Shown: in pieces, positions 18,992 through 27,887 of the stretch
Numbering within the stretch: the stretch's first letter is position 1
How the letters are laid out: the number at the start of each line of letters is the position of its first letter
Assembly: GCF_020447225.1 (NCBI RefSeq)
Contig: NZ_JAJAEO010000156.1
Coordinates: 1 to 39,437, forward strand
DNA length: 39,437 bases
Reading direction: 5' to 3'
DNA from: Methylophaga pinxianii
GTDB taxonomy: Bacteria > Pseudomonadota > Gammaproteobacteria > Nitrosococcales > Methylophagaceae
The notes under the pieces: model-generated
Database searches by the model: none
What the model was told of the DNA's origin: nothing
The model's input: the letters and a program-made list of their open reading frames with translations, nothing else
Made by a program: the position numbers and the translations under genes

Positions 18992-20449
18992 TTACACCAG
19001 TCGCTTACGCTCATTTGAGGGCGCTATCGCTAAGGTTTCGCGGTACTTGGCAATGGTACGGCGAGCGACATTGATGCCCTGTTCTCCCAGAATATCAGCA
19101 ATTTTACTGTCACTCAGGGGTTTTCTTGGATTTTCTGCGGCGACCAGTTTTTTGATGATCGCGCGAATGGCTGTTGCTGAACATTCTCCTCCGCTTTCTG
19201 TACCAACATGACTGGAGAAAAAGAATTTCAATTCAAATATGCCACGCGGTGTGTGCAGATATTTGCGCGTTGTTACTCGCGATATAGTGGATTCATGCAT
19301 TTCAACGGTTTCAGCGATATCTGCCAAAACCAAGGGTTTCATCGCTTCTTCGCCATGGTCAAGAAAATCGCGTTGTCGTTCCACAATGGCTTGTGTGACT
19401 TTCAGCAGTGTTTCGTTTCGGCTTTGTAAACTTTTCAAAAACCAGCGGGCTTCCTGCAGGTTATTTTTCAGATAAGTATTTTCTTCACTACTATCCGCGC
19501 GATTAATCAACGATGCGTAGTGTTCAGCTATCTGGAGTTTAGGCGCATTGTCGGGATTCAGTGACAACTGCCATCTTCCATTGACTTTTATCGCATAAAC
19601 ATCAGGAACAATGTATTCGGTTTTGTCAGTTTGAATACTACTTCCCGGCCGCGGGTTCAGCAATTGAATTGAGCGCACCAGATCTGTTAACTCATCATCA
19701 CTGACTTTTAGCGCTCGTTTGATCTGGGCGTAATCACGTTTAGCCAGCGTATCCAGATGCTTGTCAATTAGCTCAGTGAGTAATTCGATGTGCTTAAGCG
19801 CGACGGAGGATTCGTATAAACGCAATTGAATGAGCAGACATTCGCGCAGAGTCCGGGCTCCGACGCCCACCGGGTCGAAATGATGGATACGATGCAATAC
19901 CGTTTCTATCTCATCAAGTTCAACTTCAGCAAACTCCTCACCAAGACTTTGCTGGATTTCTTCCAAGGTGGTTTTCAGGTAACCATCGTCTTCGATCGAG
20001 TCAATGATGGTTGTAGCTATGGCCTGCTCTGTTTCAGTAAAGGGAGTGAGGCGCATTTGCCAGAGTAAATGCTGTTGCAGGCTATCGCTGCTTTCATCCT
20101 GATTATCGCGTTCAAAATCGCTATCCCCGGAAGCGGAACCGGAACTGCTCAGACTTTGGGTATTGTCGTAAGTATCTTCCCATTTACTATCGACGGGAAG
20201 ATCTTCAGGGATATCTGTGTTTTCTAATTCACTGATTTCGCGACTGCCATTGTCTTCGTCACGACGAGCAATACCAGGCTCGTCATAATCATAGTCTTCC
20301 TCGACTTCCAGGAGCGGATTGGTTTCGAGCGCTTCCTGAATTTCTGTCTGTAACTCCAACGACGATAATTGCAACAAACGGATCGCTTGCTGTAACTGAG
20401 GAGTCATCGAAAGGCTTTGGCCAATGCGTAGCTGTAATGAGGGTTTCAC
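18992..20449 (-). CDS. rpoN: RNA polymerase sigma-54 factor
   Basis: Sigma-54 directs transcription that needs AAA+ activators, for example for nitrogen or flagellar genes. The 485 residues show region I (LRIGQSLSMTPQLQQAIRLLQLSSLELQ), an acidic, Ser-rich region II (about 50-130), the core-binding region, and the C-terminal DNA-binding part with the RpoN box ARRTIAKYRE (about 463-472). The start codon is GTG (20447-20449) without an obvious Shine-Dalgarno, so expression may be low. The usual upstream lptB gene is absent. Instead there is a 309-base gap with a folded element. Confidence 0.95.
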   Translation of the reverse strand: MKPSLQLRIGQSLSMTPQLQQAIRLLQLSSLELQTEIQEALETNPLLEVEEDYDYDEPGIARRDEDNGSREISELENTDIPEDLPVDSKWEDTYDNTQSLSSSGSASGDSDFERDNQDESSDSLQQHLLWQMRLTPFTETEQAIATTIIDSIEDDGYLKTTLEEIQQSLGEEFAEVELDEIETVLHRIHHFDPVGVGARTLRECLLIQLRLYESSVALKHIELLTELIDKHLDTLAKRDYAQIKRALKVSDDELTDLVRSIQLLNPRPGSSIQTDKTEYIVPDVYAIKVNGRWQLSLNPDNAPKLQIAEHYASLINRADSSEENTYLKNNLQEARWFLKSLQSRNETLLKVTQAIVERQRDFLDHGEEAMKPLVLADIAETVEMHESTISRVTTRKYLHTPRGIFELKFFFSSHVGTESGGECSATAIRAIIKKLVAAENPRKPLSDSKIADILGEQGINVARRTIAKYRETLAIAPSNERKRLV

Positions 20450-20758
20450 TTAGTGTTTTGTTTTAATGTTATGACCATGAGTTTATGTTACCGCAATCGT
20501 CGAGGCATTGCCTATACGTGTATCTAAAATAAAACGCAGATAAGTGCCTAGAGCGTGTTTATCTCTCAAACTCAATACTGCGTAAGCATTGATGACAACT
20601 AAGCCTGTTATCCGTATTACCGCAGCAGTATGTAATTTGATCTGTCGATCAGAGACGGATAGACAGGGGAGAGTAAATAATCTATGGATAAATAATCCAA
20701 AGACCTCTGTTTGAAGCCCGTAAATACAGGCTACGAGAATAATGATGAATGTGAGGGA
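20450..20758. other. Intergenic region between metF and rpoN
   Basis: No open reading frame of note is present. It holds the three-way-junction element at 20604-20667 and a weaker hairpin, AGCCCGTA/TACAGGCT, at about 20717-20734, about 25-40 bases past the metF stop. This hairpin could help end metF transcription, but no U tract follows. I cannot assign a sigma-70 promoter for rpoN with confidence. Confidence 0.45.
20604..20667. other. Candidate structured RNA: three-way junction upstream of rpoN
   Basis: An outer stem (20604-20615 with 20655-20667, 12 bp with one bulged base) encloses two hairpins: ATTAC/GTAAT (20616-20620 with 20632-20636) and TGATC/GATCA (20638-20642 with 20647-20651). 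The parts abut with one to three unpaired bases. The strand cannot be decided. On the minus strand it would lie about 155 bases before the rpoN start, possibly in its leader. There is no T tract, so it does not look like a terminator. Confidence 0.45.
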
Positions 20759-21610
20759 TTAGCGAATCAGCCCCAAACGCTCACATACGGTCAATACTGG
20801 CTGAGTTTTATTCATTGAATAGAAATGTAAGCCAGGCACGCCAAGTTTGATCAGTTTTTCAGTAAATTCGGTCAGATAATCTGTGGTAAATGCCTGCATG
20901 GAAGCAGTGTCATCATAAAACTCTTCAAGGCGTTTTTTGAGCCAGCGCGGAATTTCTGCTCCACAACCTGCGGAGAAACGCGCTAACTGTGAATAATTAT
21001 TAATGGGCATGATGCCGGGAATAATGGGGATAGTGATGCCTTTCTGCAGGCAGCGATCGACAAAATATAGATACGAATCGATATTATAAAAGTACTGCGT
21101 AATGGCACTATCGGCGCCAGCATCGACTTTGCGTTTGAAATTGTCCAAATCCACTCCAGCATCCTGGGCCTGTGGATGAACTTCAGGATAGGCTGCCACT
21201 TCAATCGTAAAATGATTACCGGTTTCTTTGCGGATAAATTCCACCAGTTCATTTGCATAGCGAAAATCACCCGGTTCACGCGTCCCTGACGGCAAGTCGC
21301 CTCTTAAAGCAACCACGCGTGAAATATGATTATCGATATAGGTTTGTAAAATTGTGCGAATGCGTTCCTTGGATGACCCCACACAAGATAAATGTGGTGC
21401 TGCACCAATTCCTGTTTCATTAGCACGTTGCTGTATGGCGACAACGGCCTCAAGCGTATTATCTTGGGTCGACCCGCCGGCACCGAATGTGACGGAATAA
21501 AACTCGGGTTTTAATACCGCCAACTTTTCTTGAACGGCTAACAGATTCTGTGCGCCTTTTTCCGTCTTTGGAGGAAAAAACTCGCAACTGATAACAGGTT
21601 GTTTGGACAT
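20759..21610 (-). CDS. metF: 5,10-methylenetetrahydrofolate reductase
   Basis: MetF reduces methylene-THF to methyl-THF, supplying the methyl group for methionine. The 283-residue TIM-barrel flavoprotein starts with SCEFFPPKTEKG and has YSVTFGAGGSTQDNT (catalytic region) and VALRGDLPSG. The cofactor-contacting AITQYFYNIDSYLYF and GIMPINNYSQLARF follow. The length matches the bacterial class. It is the last gene of a SAM-cycle cluster, but an intrinsic terminator separates it from ahcY, so its level may depend on read-through or its own promoter. The ribosome site is weak. Confidence 0.95.
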   Translation of the reverse strand: MSKQPVISCEFFPPKTEKGAQNLLAVQEKLAVLKPEFYSVTFGAGGSTQDNTLEAVVAIQQRANETGIGAAPHLSCVGSSKERIRTILQTYIDNHISRVVALRGDLPSGTREPGDFRYANELVEFIRKETGNHFTIEVAAYPEVHPQAQDAGVDLDNFKRKVDAGADSAITQYFYNIDSYLYFVDRCLQKGITIPIIPGIMPINNYSQLARFSAGCGAEIPRWLKKRLEEFYDDTASMQAFTTDYLTEFTEKLIKLGVPGLHFYSMNKTQPVLTVCERLGLIR

Positions 21611-21630
21611 TATGCTTACTTCAGGTAAAA

Positions 21631-21658
21631 GAAAAAGGGCTAACTATACGTTAGCCCT
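21631..21658 (-). terminator. Intrinsic terminator between ahcY and metF
   Basis: On the minus strand AGGGCTAAC (21650-21658) pairs perfectly with GTTAGCCCT (21636-21644) over a 5-base loop and runs into TTTTTCTTTT. It lies nine bases past the ahcY stop and about 20 bases before the metF start. Confidence 0.85.
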
Positions 21659-21666
21659 GTTCAAAT

Positions 21667-22977
21667 TTAATAACGGTAGTGTTCCGGTTTGTATGGACCA
21701 TTCTGCTCAAGCCCCAGGTATTTGGCCTGTTCAGCATTTAATTCGGTCAGATTTGCGCCAATACGACCTAAGTGCAGTCGGGCTACTTTCTCATCCAAAC
21801 GCTTTGGCAGCACATAGACTTTGTTTTCATAGTTTGCACTGTTATGCCACAGTTCGATTTGTGCCATTACCTGATTGGTGAAAGAGGCTGACATGACAAA
21901 ACTTGGATGACCCGTTGCACAGCCCAGATTAACCAGTCGACCTTCGGCCAGCAAAATAATACGTTTGCCATCAGGGAAAATAACGTGGTCTACCTGAGGT
22001 TTGATGTTTTCCCATTCATAATTACGCAATGAAGCAACATCAATCTCATTATCAAAGTGACCGATATTACAAACGATCGCTTCATTTCGCATGGCGGCCA
22101 TATGATCATGATTGATAACATTGATATTGCCGGTTGCTGTAACAAAGATATCGGCTTTATCAGCCACTTCATCCATAGTGACGATACGGTAACCTTCCAT
22201 TGCAGCCTGTAAGGCACAAATCGGGTCAATTTCGGTGATCATAACGGTTGCGCCCATGCCGCGGAATGCCTGCGCACAGCCTTTGCCAACATCACCGTAA
22301 CCCAATACCACACATATTTTTCCTGCAATCATGACATCGGTTGCACGCTTGATGCCATCGAGTAAGGATTCACGGCAACCATACAGATTGTCGAATTTTG
22401 ATTTGGTCACTGAGTCGTTGACATTAATCGCCGGTACTTTTAAGGCACCCGCTTTCATCATTTCATACAGGCGATGAACACCAGTGGTGGTTTCTTCTGA
22501 CAGCCCTTTTACATCTGACAATAACTCAGGGTAATCCTGATGCATCATCGTGGTTAAATCACCACCATCATCCAGAATCATATTCGGGCGCCAGCCATCA
22601 GCCCCTAAGATAGTTTGACGAATACACCAGATGGCTTCCTCTTCGGTTTCACCTTTCCAGGCAAAAACCGGAATGCCCTGATCAGCAATCGCCGCTGCAG
22701 CATGATCCTGGGTGGAAAAAATATTGCATGAAGACCAGCGCACTTCAGCACCTAATTCCACCAATGTTTCAATCAACACGGCAGTTTGGATGGTCATATG
22801 CAGACAACCTGCAATACGCGCACCTTTTAGCGGATACTGGCCGGCATATTCTTCACGTAACGCCATCAATCCAGGCATTTCGCTTTCGGCGATTTTGATT
22901 TCCTGATGGCCCCATTTCGCCAGACTGATGTCGGCGACTTTGTAATCTGGTTTTAAATTTTCTACTGCTGATTGCAT
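21667..22977 (-). CDS. ahcY: S-adenosylhomocysteine hydrolase
   Basis: AhcY hydrolyses SAH to adenosine and homocysteine, relieving product inhibition of methyltransferases. The 436 residues include the substrate region ([17 protein letters not shown]), the catalytic stretch [22 protein letters not shown], the NAD-binding [18 protein letters not shown] and the C-terminal lysine-tyrosine tail ([10 protein letters not shown]) that reaches into the partner's NAD site. The length is in the family range. It lies 14 bases after metK and is certainly co-transcribed with it behind the SAH riboswitch. Confidence 0.97.
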   Translation of the reverse strand: MQSAVENLKPDYKVADISLAKWGHQEIKIAESEMPGLMALREEYAGQYPLKGARIAGCLHMTIQTAVLIETLVELGAEVRWSSCNIFSTQDHAAAAIADQGIPVFAWKGETEEEAIWCIRQTILGADGWRPNMILDDGGDLTTMMHQDYPELLSDVKGLSEETTTGVHRLYEMMKAGALKVPAINVNDSVTKSKFDNLYGCRESLLDGIKRATDVMIAGKICVVLGYGDVGKGCAQAFRGMGATVMITEIDPICALQAAMEGYRIVTMDEVADKADIFVTATGNINVINHDHMAAMRNEAIVCNIGHFDNEIDVASLRNYEWENIKPQVDHVIFPDGKRIILLAEGRLVNLGCATGHPSFVMSASFTNQVMAQIELWHNSANYENKVYVLPKRLDEKVARLHLGRIGANLTELNAEQAKYLGLEQNGPYKPEHYRY

Positions 22978-22991
22978 GACAAATTCCTGTG

Positions 22992-24155
22992 TTAGTTGAT
23001 TTTTGCTGCTTCACGTAAGACGGGAGCAAGATCAGTTCGTTCCCAGCTGAAGTCAGCATGTTCACGTCCAAAATGACCATAAGCGGCAGTTTGCTGATAA
23101 ATAGGGCGTACTAAATCCAACATTTTGATAAGACCTACCGGGCGTAGATCAAAATGCTCACGTACTAATGCGACAAGCTTATCTTCAGCAATTTTGCCAG
23201 TACCAAATGTATCGACACTGATTGAGGTGGGTTCAGCTACACCAATGGCGTAGGAAACCTGAATCTCGCAGCGATCAGCGAGTCCAGCAGCAACAATATT
23301 TTTTGCAACATAGCGTCCAGCGTAAGCAGCACTGCGATCGACTTTAGATGGATCTTTACCGGAGAATGCTCCGCCGCCATGACGCGCCATGCCACCATAG
23401 GTATCAACAATGATTTTTCGACCAGTCAGACCACAATCTCCCACCGGGCCACCGATAATAAACTGGCCTGTAGGGTTGATATGGAAACGGGTGTTTTTAG
23501 TTAACCATTCAGCTGGAAGCGTCTGTTTGATGATGAGTTCCATCACGGCTTCTTTAAGATCTGACTGACTGATCTCCGGATTATGCTGGGTAGACAATAC
23601 AACCGCGTCAATTCCGACCGGAACGCCGTCTTCGTATATAAATGTCACCTGGCTTTTGGCATCGGGACGTAACCAGGGTAATTCACCGCTTTTACGCACC
23701 TCCGCCTGGCGTTTAACAAGACGATGTGCATAGGTAATCGGAGCAGGCATAAGCACTTCGGTTTCATTACTGGCATAACCAAACATTAAGCCTTGATCAC
23801 CTGCACCTTGATCTTCTTCTGTTTCGCGGTCCACACCCATAGCAATATCACCGGACTGTTTACCGATAACCGACATTACCCCACAGGTTTGTCCATCAAA
23901 ACCGACTTCAGAACTGTTATAACCAATATCCGTGATGGTTTTGCGGACAATCTCTTCCAAGTCAACCCATGCACTGGTTGAAATCTCGCCAGCCACAATC
24001 GCAACGCCGGTTTTAATCAGCGTTTCGCAGGCAACACGGGCGTGAGGATCTTGGGTCAGGATAGCGTCTAAAACAGCGTCGGAAATTTGGTCTGCTACTT
24101 TATCTGGATGACCTTCTGAAACCGATTCAGAGGTAAAAAGATAAGCATTACTCAT
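22992..24155 (-). CDS. metK: S-adenosylmethionine synthetase
   Basis: MetK makes SAM from methionine and ATP. The 387-residue product has [24 protein letters not shown] at the N-terminus, the [12 protein letters not shown] methionine-binding motif and the P-loop-like [19 protein letters not shown]. The ATG at 24155 is preferred over a start five codons upstream because AGGAAG lies at the right distance and [17 protein letters not shown] is the normal start. It is the first gene after the SAH riboswitch. Confidence 0.97.
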   Translation of the reverse strand: MSNAYLFTSESVSEGHPDKVADQISDAVLDAILTQDPHARVACETLIKTGVAIVAGEISTSAWVDLEEIVRKTITDIGYNSSEVGFDGQTCGVMSVIGKQSGDIAMGVDRETEEDQGAGDQGLMFGYASNETEVLMPAPITYAHRLVKRQAEVRKSGELPWLRPDAKSQVTFIYEDGVPVGIDAVVLSTQHNPEISQSDLKEAVMELIIKQTLPAEWLTKNTRFHINPTGQFIIGGPVGDCGLTGRKIIVDTYGGMARHGGGAFSGKDPSKVDRSAAYAGRYVAKNIVAAGLADRCEIQVSYAIGVAEPTSISVDTFGTGKIAEDKLVALVREHFDLRPVGLIKMLDLVRPIYQQTAAYGHFGREHADFSWERTDLAPVLREAAKIN

Positions 24156-24249
24156 AGACAACTTCCTCATTAAAATTCAAATAAGGTAATGATAGTTAAA
24201 CTATGGGAAAGTTCGGATGAAACGCCCATTACTACCAGTGACCTGCTAA

Positions 24250-24323
24250 TAATGAACGCCGTTTGGAAATGTGAAATTGAATAAGCCTAGCAGAGTGCTC
24301 TCTGTCGCAGCGTTCCTTATTCA
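24250..24323 (-). promoter_or_regulatory. S-adenosylhomocysteine (SAH) riboswitch
   Basis: On the minus strand the RNA begins TTGAATAAG, whose complement CTTATTCAA closes stem P1. Between them lies the SAH-riboswitch core GGAACGCTGCGAC and the P2 hairpin CAGAG/CTCTG, followed by TAGGC. The 3' part, AAACGGCGTTCATT, supplies GCGTTC, which pairs perfectly with GAACGC to form the class's pseudoknot. Family knowledge: SAH-I riboswitches turn genes on when SAH rises and usually sit before ahcY or SAM-cycle operons. Here it precedes metK-ahcY-metF, about 95 bases before the metK start. Confidence 0.88.
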
Positions 24324-24331
24324 ATGTCGCA

Positions 24332-24360
24332 TATATTAATTCATAATGGAAAAATTACCA
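24332..24360 (-). promoter_or_regulatory. Sigma-70 promoter of metK-ahcY
   Basis: TTGGTA (24355-24360) and TAATAT (24332-24337) on the minus strand are separated by 17 bases. The predicted transcription start, around 24325, coincides with the first base of riboswitch stem P1, so the two calls support each other. Confidence 0.72.
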
Positions 24361-24376
24361 AGTTAAGCAGACTCGT

Positions 24377-25075
24377 TTAGATAACTAGCTGATGTCCATG
24401 ATGTTTCAACCATCGGCGATGTTCTTTAAAATCAGGGTCGAATTGTTCAACCAAACTCCAGAATGCTTTGGAATGATTATGCTGTTGCAGATGACAAAGC
24501 TCGTGAATAATCACGTAATCAACAATAATTGGTGAAGCCTGAACAAGCTGCCAATTCAGCTGAATTTCCCCTCTGATATTGCAACTGCCCCAACGGGATT
24601 TATAACTTTTAATCTGGACATGTTTAGGAAACAGCTCGGTTTGTTGTGCAATTTGCTGTGTACGCGCGATTAGCAGTGTTTCTGCCTGACGTTTATACCA
24701 TCTGACTAAAGCTTGTCTGATTTGAGTTGAGCTGACATGCTTCGGTGCCCGAATAATCAGCTTTTGTTGTTCTAATTTGATATGAACTCGCTGGCGTAAA
24801 GCTTCACCAACTATCTCCAATGGATAATACTCACCCATGAATGGTTGTAACTCACCCTGGATAAATTGTCGTTCCGGTGGACGCTGTTGATAATGTTGTA
24901 GTTTGTCTTCGATCCATTGCTGTTTGCGCATTACAAATTGTTTGGCCAGCCACAAGGGCATTAATTTGGGCAAATGCAGGCTGACCTTGCCATCTTGAAT
25001 TTTGATAGCAATCGACTTTCTGCGGGCACTGCGAATGACCTGCAGCGGAATATCATTGATTTGAATAATGCTCAT
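24377..25075 (-). CDS. YgjP-like zinc metallopeptidase
   Basis: This 232-residue protein is of the DUF45/WLM group (YgjP). The zinc motif HELCHLQQHNHSKAFW lies at about residues 189-204: HExxH supplies two ligands and the downstream His/Glu the third. The KSYKSRWGSCNIRGEIQLNW stretch just before it is characteristic. There is no signal peptide or membrane segment, so it is cytosolic. The physiological substrate is not established for the family. It stands alone between the metK promoter and the divergent dusA gene, with about 80 bases between the two start codons. Confidence 0.85.
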   Translation of the reverse strand: MSIIQINDIPLQVIRSARRKSIAIKIQDGKVSLHLPKLMPLWLAKQFVMRKQQWIEDKLQHYQQRPPERQFIQGELQPFMGEYYPLEIVGEALRQRVHIKLEQQKLIIRAPKHVSSTQIRQALVRWYKRQAETLLIARTQQIAQQTELFPKHVQIKSYKSRWGSCNIRGEIQLNWQLVQASPIIVDYVIIHELCHLQQHNHSKAFWSLVEQFDPDFKEHRRWLKHHGHQLVI

Positions 25076-25152
25076 CGAATGACTTAAAAACGTATTAGCT
25101 GGGCATTCTAACGACTGATTTGCGAAAATGTCGGATTAAACAGGTTTTTTTT

Positions 25153-26136
25153 ATGACTCTCACAGCTAATATTAAATTCGCACATCGCTTATCACTGGCA
25201 CCAATGCTCGACTGGACTGATCGGGATTTTCGGTATTTATGCCGGCTGATATCCAAACACACGTTGCTTTATACCGAGATGATCACTACCGGCGCATTAC
25301 TTCACGGCGATCACTCACGCTTTCTGGTACATGATGAAATGGAATATCCGATGGCTTTGCAGCTGGGAGGAAGTGAGCCTGAAGCATTAGCAAAATGTGC
25401 AAAATTAGGTGCTGAGTCTGGTTATCAGGAAATCAACCTCAATGTAGGCTGTCCGAGTGACCGTGTGCAGAATGGCCGTTTTGGTGCCTGCCTGATGGCT
25501 GAGCCCAGGTTGGTCGCCGAATGTGTGTCGGCAATGAAACAGGTTGTTGATATACCTATTACCGTAAAAACCCGTTTAGGCATTGATGAACATGATAACT
25601 ATGCTTTTATCAAAGAGTTTGTAGACGCGGTTTATCAGGTTGAAGTCGATGCAGTGATTCTTCATGCCCGTAAAGCCTGGCTAAATGGCCTAAGCCCGAA
25701 AGAAAACCGTGATATTCCGCCACTTGAATACGACAAGGTGTATCAAATCAAGCAGGACTTTCCGGATTTGCATCTGGATATCAATGGTGGAATCCATACG
25801 CTGGATGAAGCCGAAAAGCATCTACAACAGCTTGATGGGGTGATGATGGGACGAGCGCTTTATCATCAGCCTTATATTCTGGCAGAAGCTGACAAACGAA
25901 TTTTTAATGACAACCGTTTAATTCCTGGCCAGCACGAAATAGTCGAGCTGATGCTGCCGTATATTGACAAGCGTATGCGAGAGGGCAGACCTTTGAAATC
26001 CATCACTCGTCATATGCTCGGGTTGTTTCAAGGCTTGCCCGGTGCGCGTCGCTGGCGGCGCCATTTAAGCGAAAATGCGCATTTGTCCGGGGCGGGGATT
26101 GAAGTGGTTCGCGATGCGCTTAAGTTGATAGGTTGA
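25153..26136 (+). CDS. dusA: tRNA-dihydrouridine synthase A
   Basis: DusA reduces uridines 20 and 20a in tRNA using FMN. Typical blocks are LAPMLDWTDRDFRYLCRLIS, EMITTGALLHGD, LQLGGSEPEALAKCAKL and NLNVGCPSDRVQNGRFGACLM, with the catalytic cysteine in FGACLM. GLSPKENRDIPPL and the C-terminal ITRHMLGLFQGLPGARRWRRHLSE are diagnostic of the DusA subgroup over DusB and DusC. The ATG at 25153 is preferred to a TTG 11 codons earlier because it gives the usual N-terminus and a length of 327 residues. Confidence 0.94.
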   Translation: MTLTANIKFAHRLSLAPMLDWTDRDFRYLCRLISKHTLLYTEMITTGALLHGDHSRFLVHDEMEYPMALQLGGSEPEALAKCAKLGAESGYQEINLNVGCPSDRVQNGRFGACLMAEPRLVAECVSAMKQVVDIPITVKTRLGIDEHDNYAFIKEFVDAVYQVEVDAVILHARKAWLNGLSPKENRDIPPLEYDKVYQIKQDFPDLHLDINGGIHTLDEAEKHLQQLDGVMMGRALYHQPYILAEADKRIFNDNRLIPGQHEIVELMLPYIDKRMREGRPLKSITRHMLGLFQGLPGARRWRRHLSENAHLSGAGIEVVRDALKLIG

Positions 26137-26148
26137 GATTAATAAAAA

Positions 26149-26928
26149 TCAATTCCTCAAACCAGTGCCTTTATGCAGCAGATACAGTGCATAGGTCGTT
26201 AGCGCAGCGATAAACAAAAGAATGATGGCAAAAGCCGCCGCTACCGGAATATCAGAAACTCCCAATAAGCCATAACGAAACGCATTGACCATATACAACA
26301 CCGGATTCAGCATCGAAATGTTCTGCCAGAACTCCGGTAATAAGGATATCGAATAAAACACCCCACCCAAGTAGGTCAGTGGTGTCAGAACAAAGGTCGG
26401 AATGATCGATATTTCATCAAAGCTACGGGCATATAAGGCATTAATAAATCCGCCAAGTGCAAACATGATGGCACTGAGAAACACCATGCTGATGGTAATG
26501 CCGATATGCTGAACGGTCAGTTTAGTAAAAATTAGTGAAACCAGCGTCACAATGAGTCCGACAAAAAGACCCCGTGCAGCTCCGCCCGCCACATAACCGG
26601 CTAGAATAATATAGTTCGGCACGGGAGAGACCATCAGTTCTTCGATATGGTTTTGAAATTTAGCACTGAAAAACGAGGAGGCTACGTTGGAGTATGCGTT
26701 GTTGATGATGGCCATCATAATAATACCGGGAGCGATATATTCCATATAACTGAACCCATCCATTTCACCGATACGACTGCCAATCAAATTACCGAAAATG
26801 ATGAAATATAACGTCATGGTAATGGCTGGCGGCAGTAAAGTTTGTGCCCAGATCCTCAGGAACCGTCTGATTTCACGGGTCACAATTGTTGAAAAAGCAA
26901 TCCAGTGCAGTTGATAGCGATGGTTCAT
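26149..26928 (-). CDS. ABC-2 type exporter permease (YadH-like)
   Basis: This 259-residue protein has six membrane segments and the ABC-2 family signature EYIAPGIIMMAIINNAYSNV and NHIEELMVSPVPNY between helices 2 and 3, plus LTPLTYLGGVFYSISLLPEFWQ. This layout matches the E. coli YadH permease. Its ATG overlaps the stop of the ATPase gene by four bases, so the two form one transporter. The substrate is unknown. It is convergent with dusA, with about 12 bases between the stops. Confidence 0.88.
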   Translation of the reverse strand: MNHRYQLHWIAFSTIVTREIRRFLRIWAQTLLPPAITMTLYFIIFGNLIGSRIGEMDGFSYMEYIAPGIIMMAIINNAYSNVASSFFSAKFQNHIEELMVSPVPNYIILAGYVAGGAARGLFVGLIVTLVSLIFTKLTVQHIGITISMVFLSAIMFALGGFINALYARSFDEISIIPTFVLTPLTYLGGVFYSISLLPEFWQNISMLNPVLYMVNAFRYGLLGVSDIPVAAAFAIILLFIAALTTYALYLLHKGTGLRN

Positions 26929-27848
26929 TCGGCAGACTCCGGACGTTCAACCAGGGTTAAAAATAATTCTTCCAGACGATTGACCTTGTTTTTCATGCTG
27001 CCCACTTTTATACCGCGTTTGGTTAATTCGCTGAATAAACCGTTGAGTCCCTCTTGACGATGCAGCTCCACTTCAATGGTGTTGGCATCAACCTGATGAT
27101 AAGCAATACCGTTTAATATACTGCTGTCGGTTAAGGGTTCGAGTAAGTCGAGTACGAAGGTTTCTTTATCCAGACGGTTTAATAACGATTTCATATCGGT
27201 GTGTTCAACAATACGACCTTTGTCGATAATGGCTATATTACGACAGAGGTTTTCTGCTTCTTCCAGATAATGTGTGGTCAGAATGATAGTGGTACCACGC
27301 TGGTTGATTTCACGTAAAAACACCCACATTGAACGCCGTAACTCAATATCCACGCCAGCTGTGGGTTCGTCCAGTATCAGTAGCCGTGGATTGTGTACCA
27401 GCGCGCGAGCAATCATCAGTCTGCGTTTCATCCCGCCTGATAAAGAACGGGATGCGGTATGCCGCTTTTCCCATAAGCCTAATTGTTTCAATAAAGCATC
27501 GGCGCGAGGTTCGGCTTCTTTGGCGGGAACACCGTAATAACCCGCTTGAGTCACCAGTATGTGTTTTACCTGTTCAAAGCCATTAAAATTAAATTCCTGA
27601 GGCACCAGCCCGATATAACTTTTAGCCAGTTCCATTTGACTGTCCAGATCAGCATCAAAGATTTTCACGGAGCCACTGGATTTTGTCACCAGAGAGGTCA
27701 GTATGCTGATAGTGGTTGATTTACCTGCACCATTAGGGCCTAACAGCGCAAAGAAGTCACCTTCTTCAACAGTGAGGTTAATATCTTTTAGTGCTTCAAA
27801 GCCATTGCGATAGGTTTTATTCAGATGTTCGATGGTTAATGCTTTCAC
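26925..27848 (-). CDS. ABC transporter ATPase (YadG-like)
   Basis: This 307-residue ATPase is the partner of the downstream permease. Walker A GPNGAGKSTT, signature SLSGGMKRRLMIARALVH, Walker B LLILDEPTAGVD and the H-loop TTHYLEEAE are all intact. A C-terminal domain of about 80 residues follows. The start is placed at GTG 27848: VKALTIEHLNKTYRNGFEALK is the family N-terminus, GAGG lies about nine bases upstream, and the open frame beyond it runs into mutH on the other strand and is not family-like. Only 39 bases separate this start from that of mutH. Confidence 0.88.
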   Translation of the reverse strand: MKALTIEHLNKTYRNGFEALKDINLTVEEGDFFALLGPNGAGKSTTISILTSLVTKSSGSVKIFDADLDSQMELAKSYIGLVPQEFNFNGFEQVKHILVTQAGYYGVPAKEAEPRADALLKQLGLWEKRHTASRSLSGGMKRRLMIARALVHNPRLLILDEPTAGVDIELRRSMWVFLREINQRGTTIILTTHYLEEAENLCRNIAIIDKGRIVEHTDMKSLLNRLDKETFVLDLLEPLTDSSILNGIAYHQVDANTIEVELHRQEGLNGLFSELTKRGIKVGSMKNKVNRLEELFLTLVERPESAE

Positions 27849-27887
27849 CGGAACCGCCTCAAGCAGATTTAAACGTACTAGATTATC

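Noticed and set aside
24170-24249. A terminator or antiterminator downstream of the SAH riboswitch
   Set aside because: I found no stem with a T tract between the riboswitch and metK, so control, if present, is more likely at translation or through the pseudoknot region itself.
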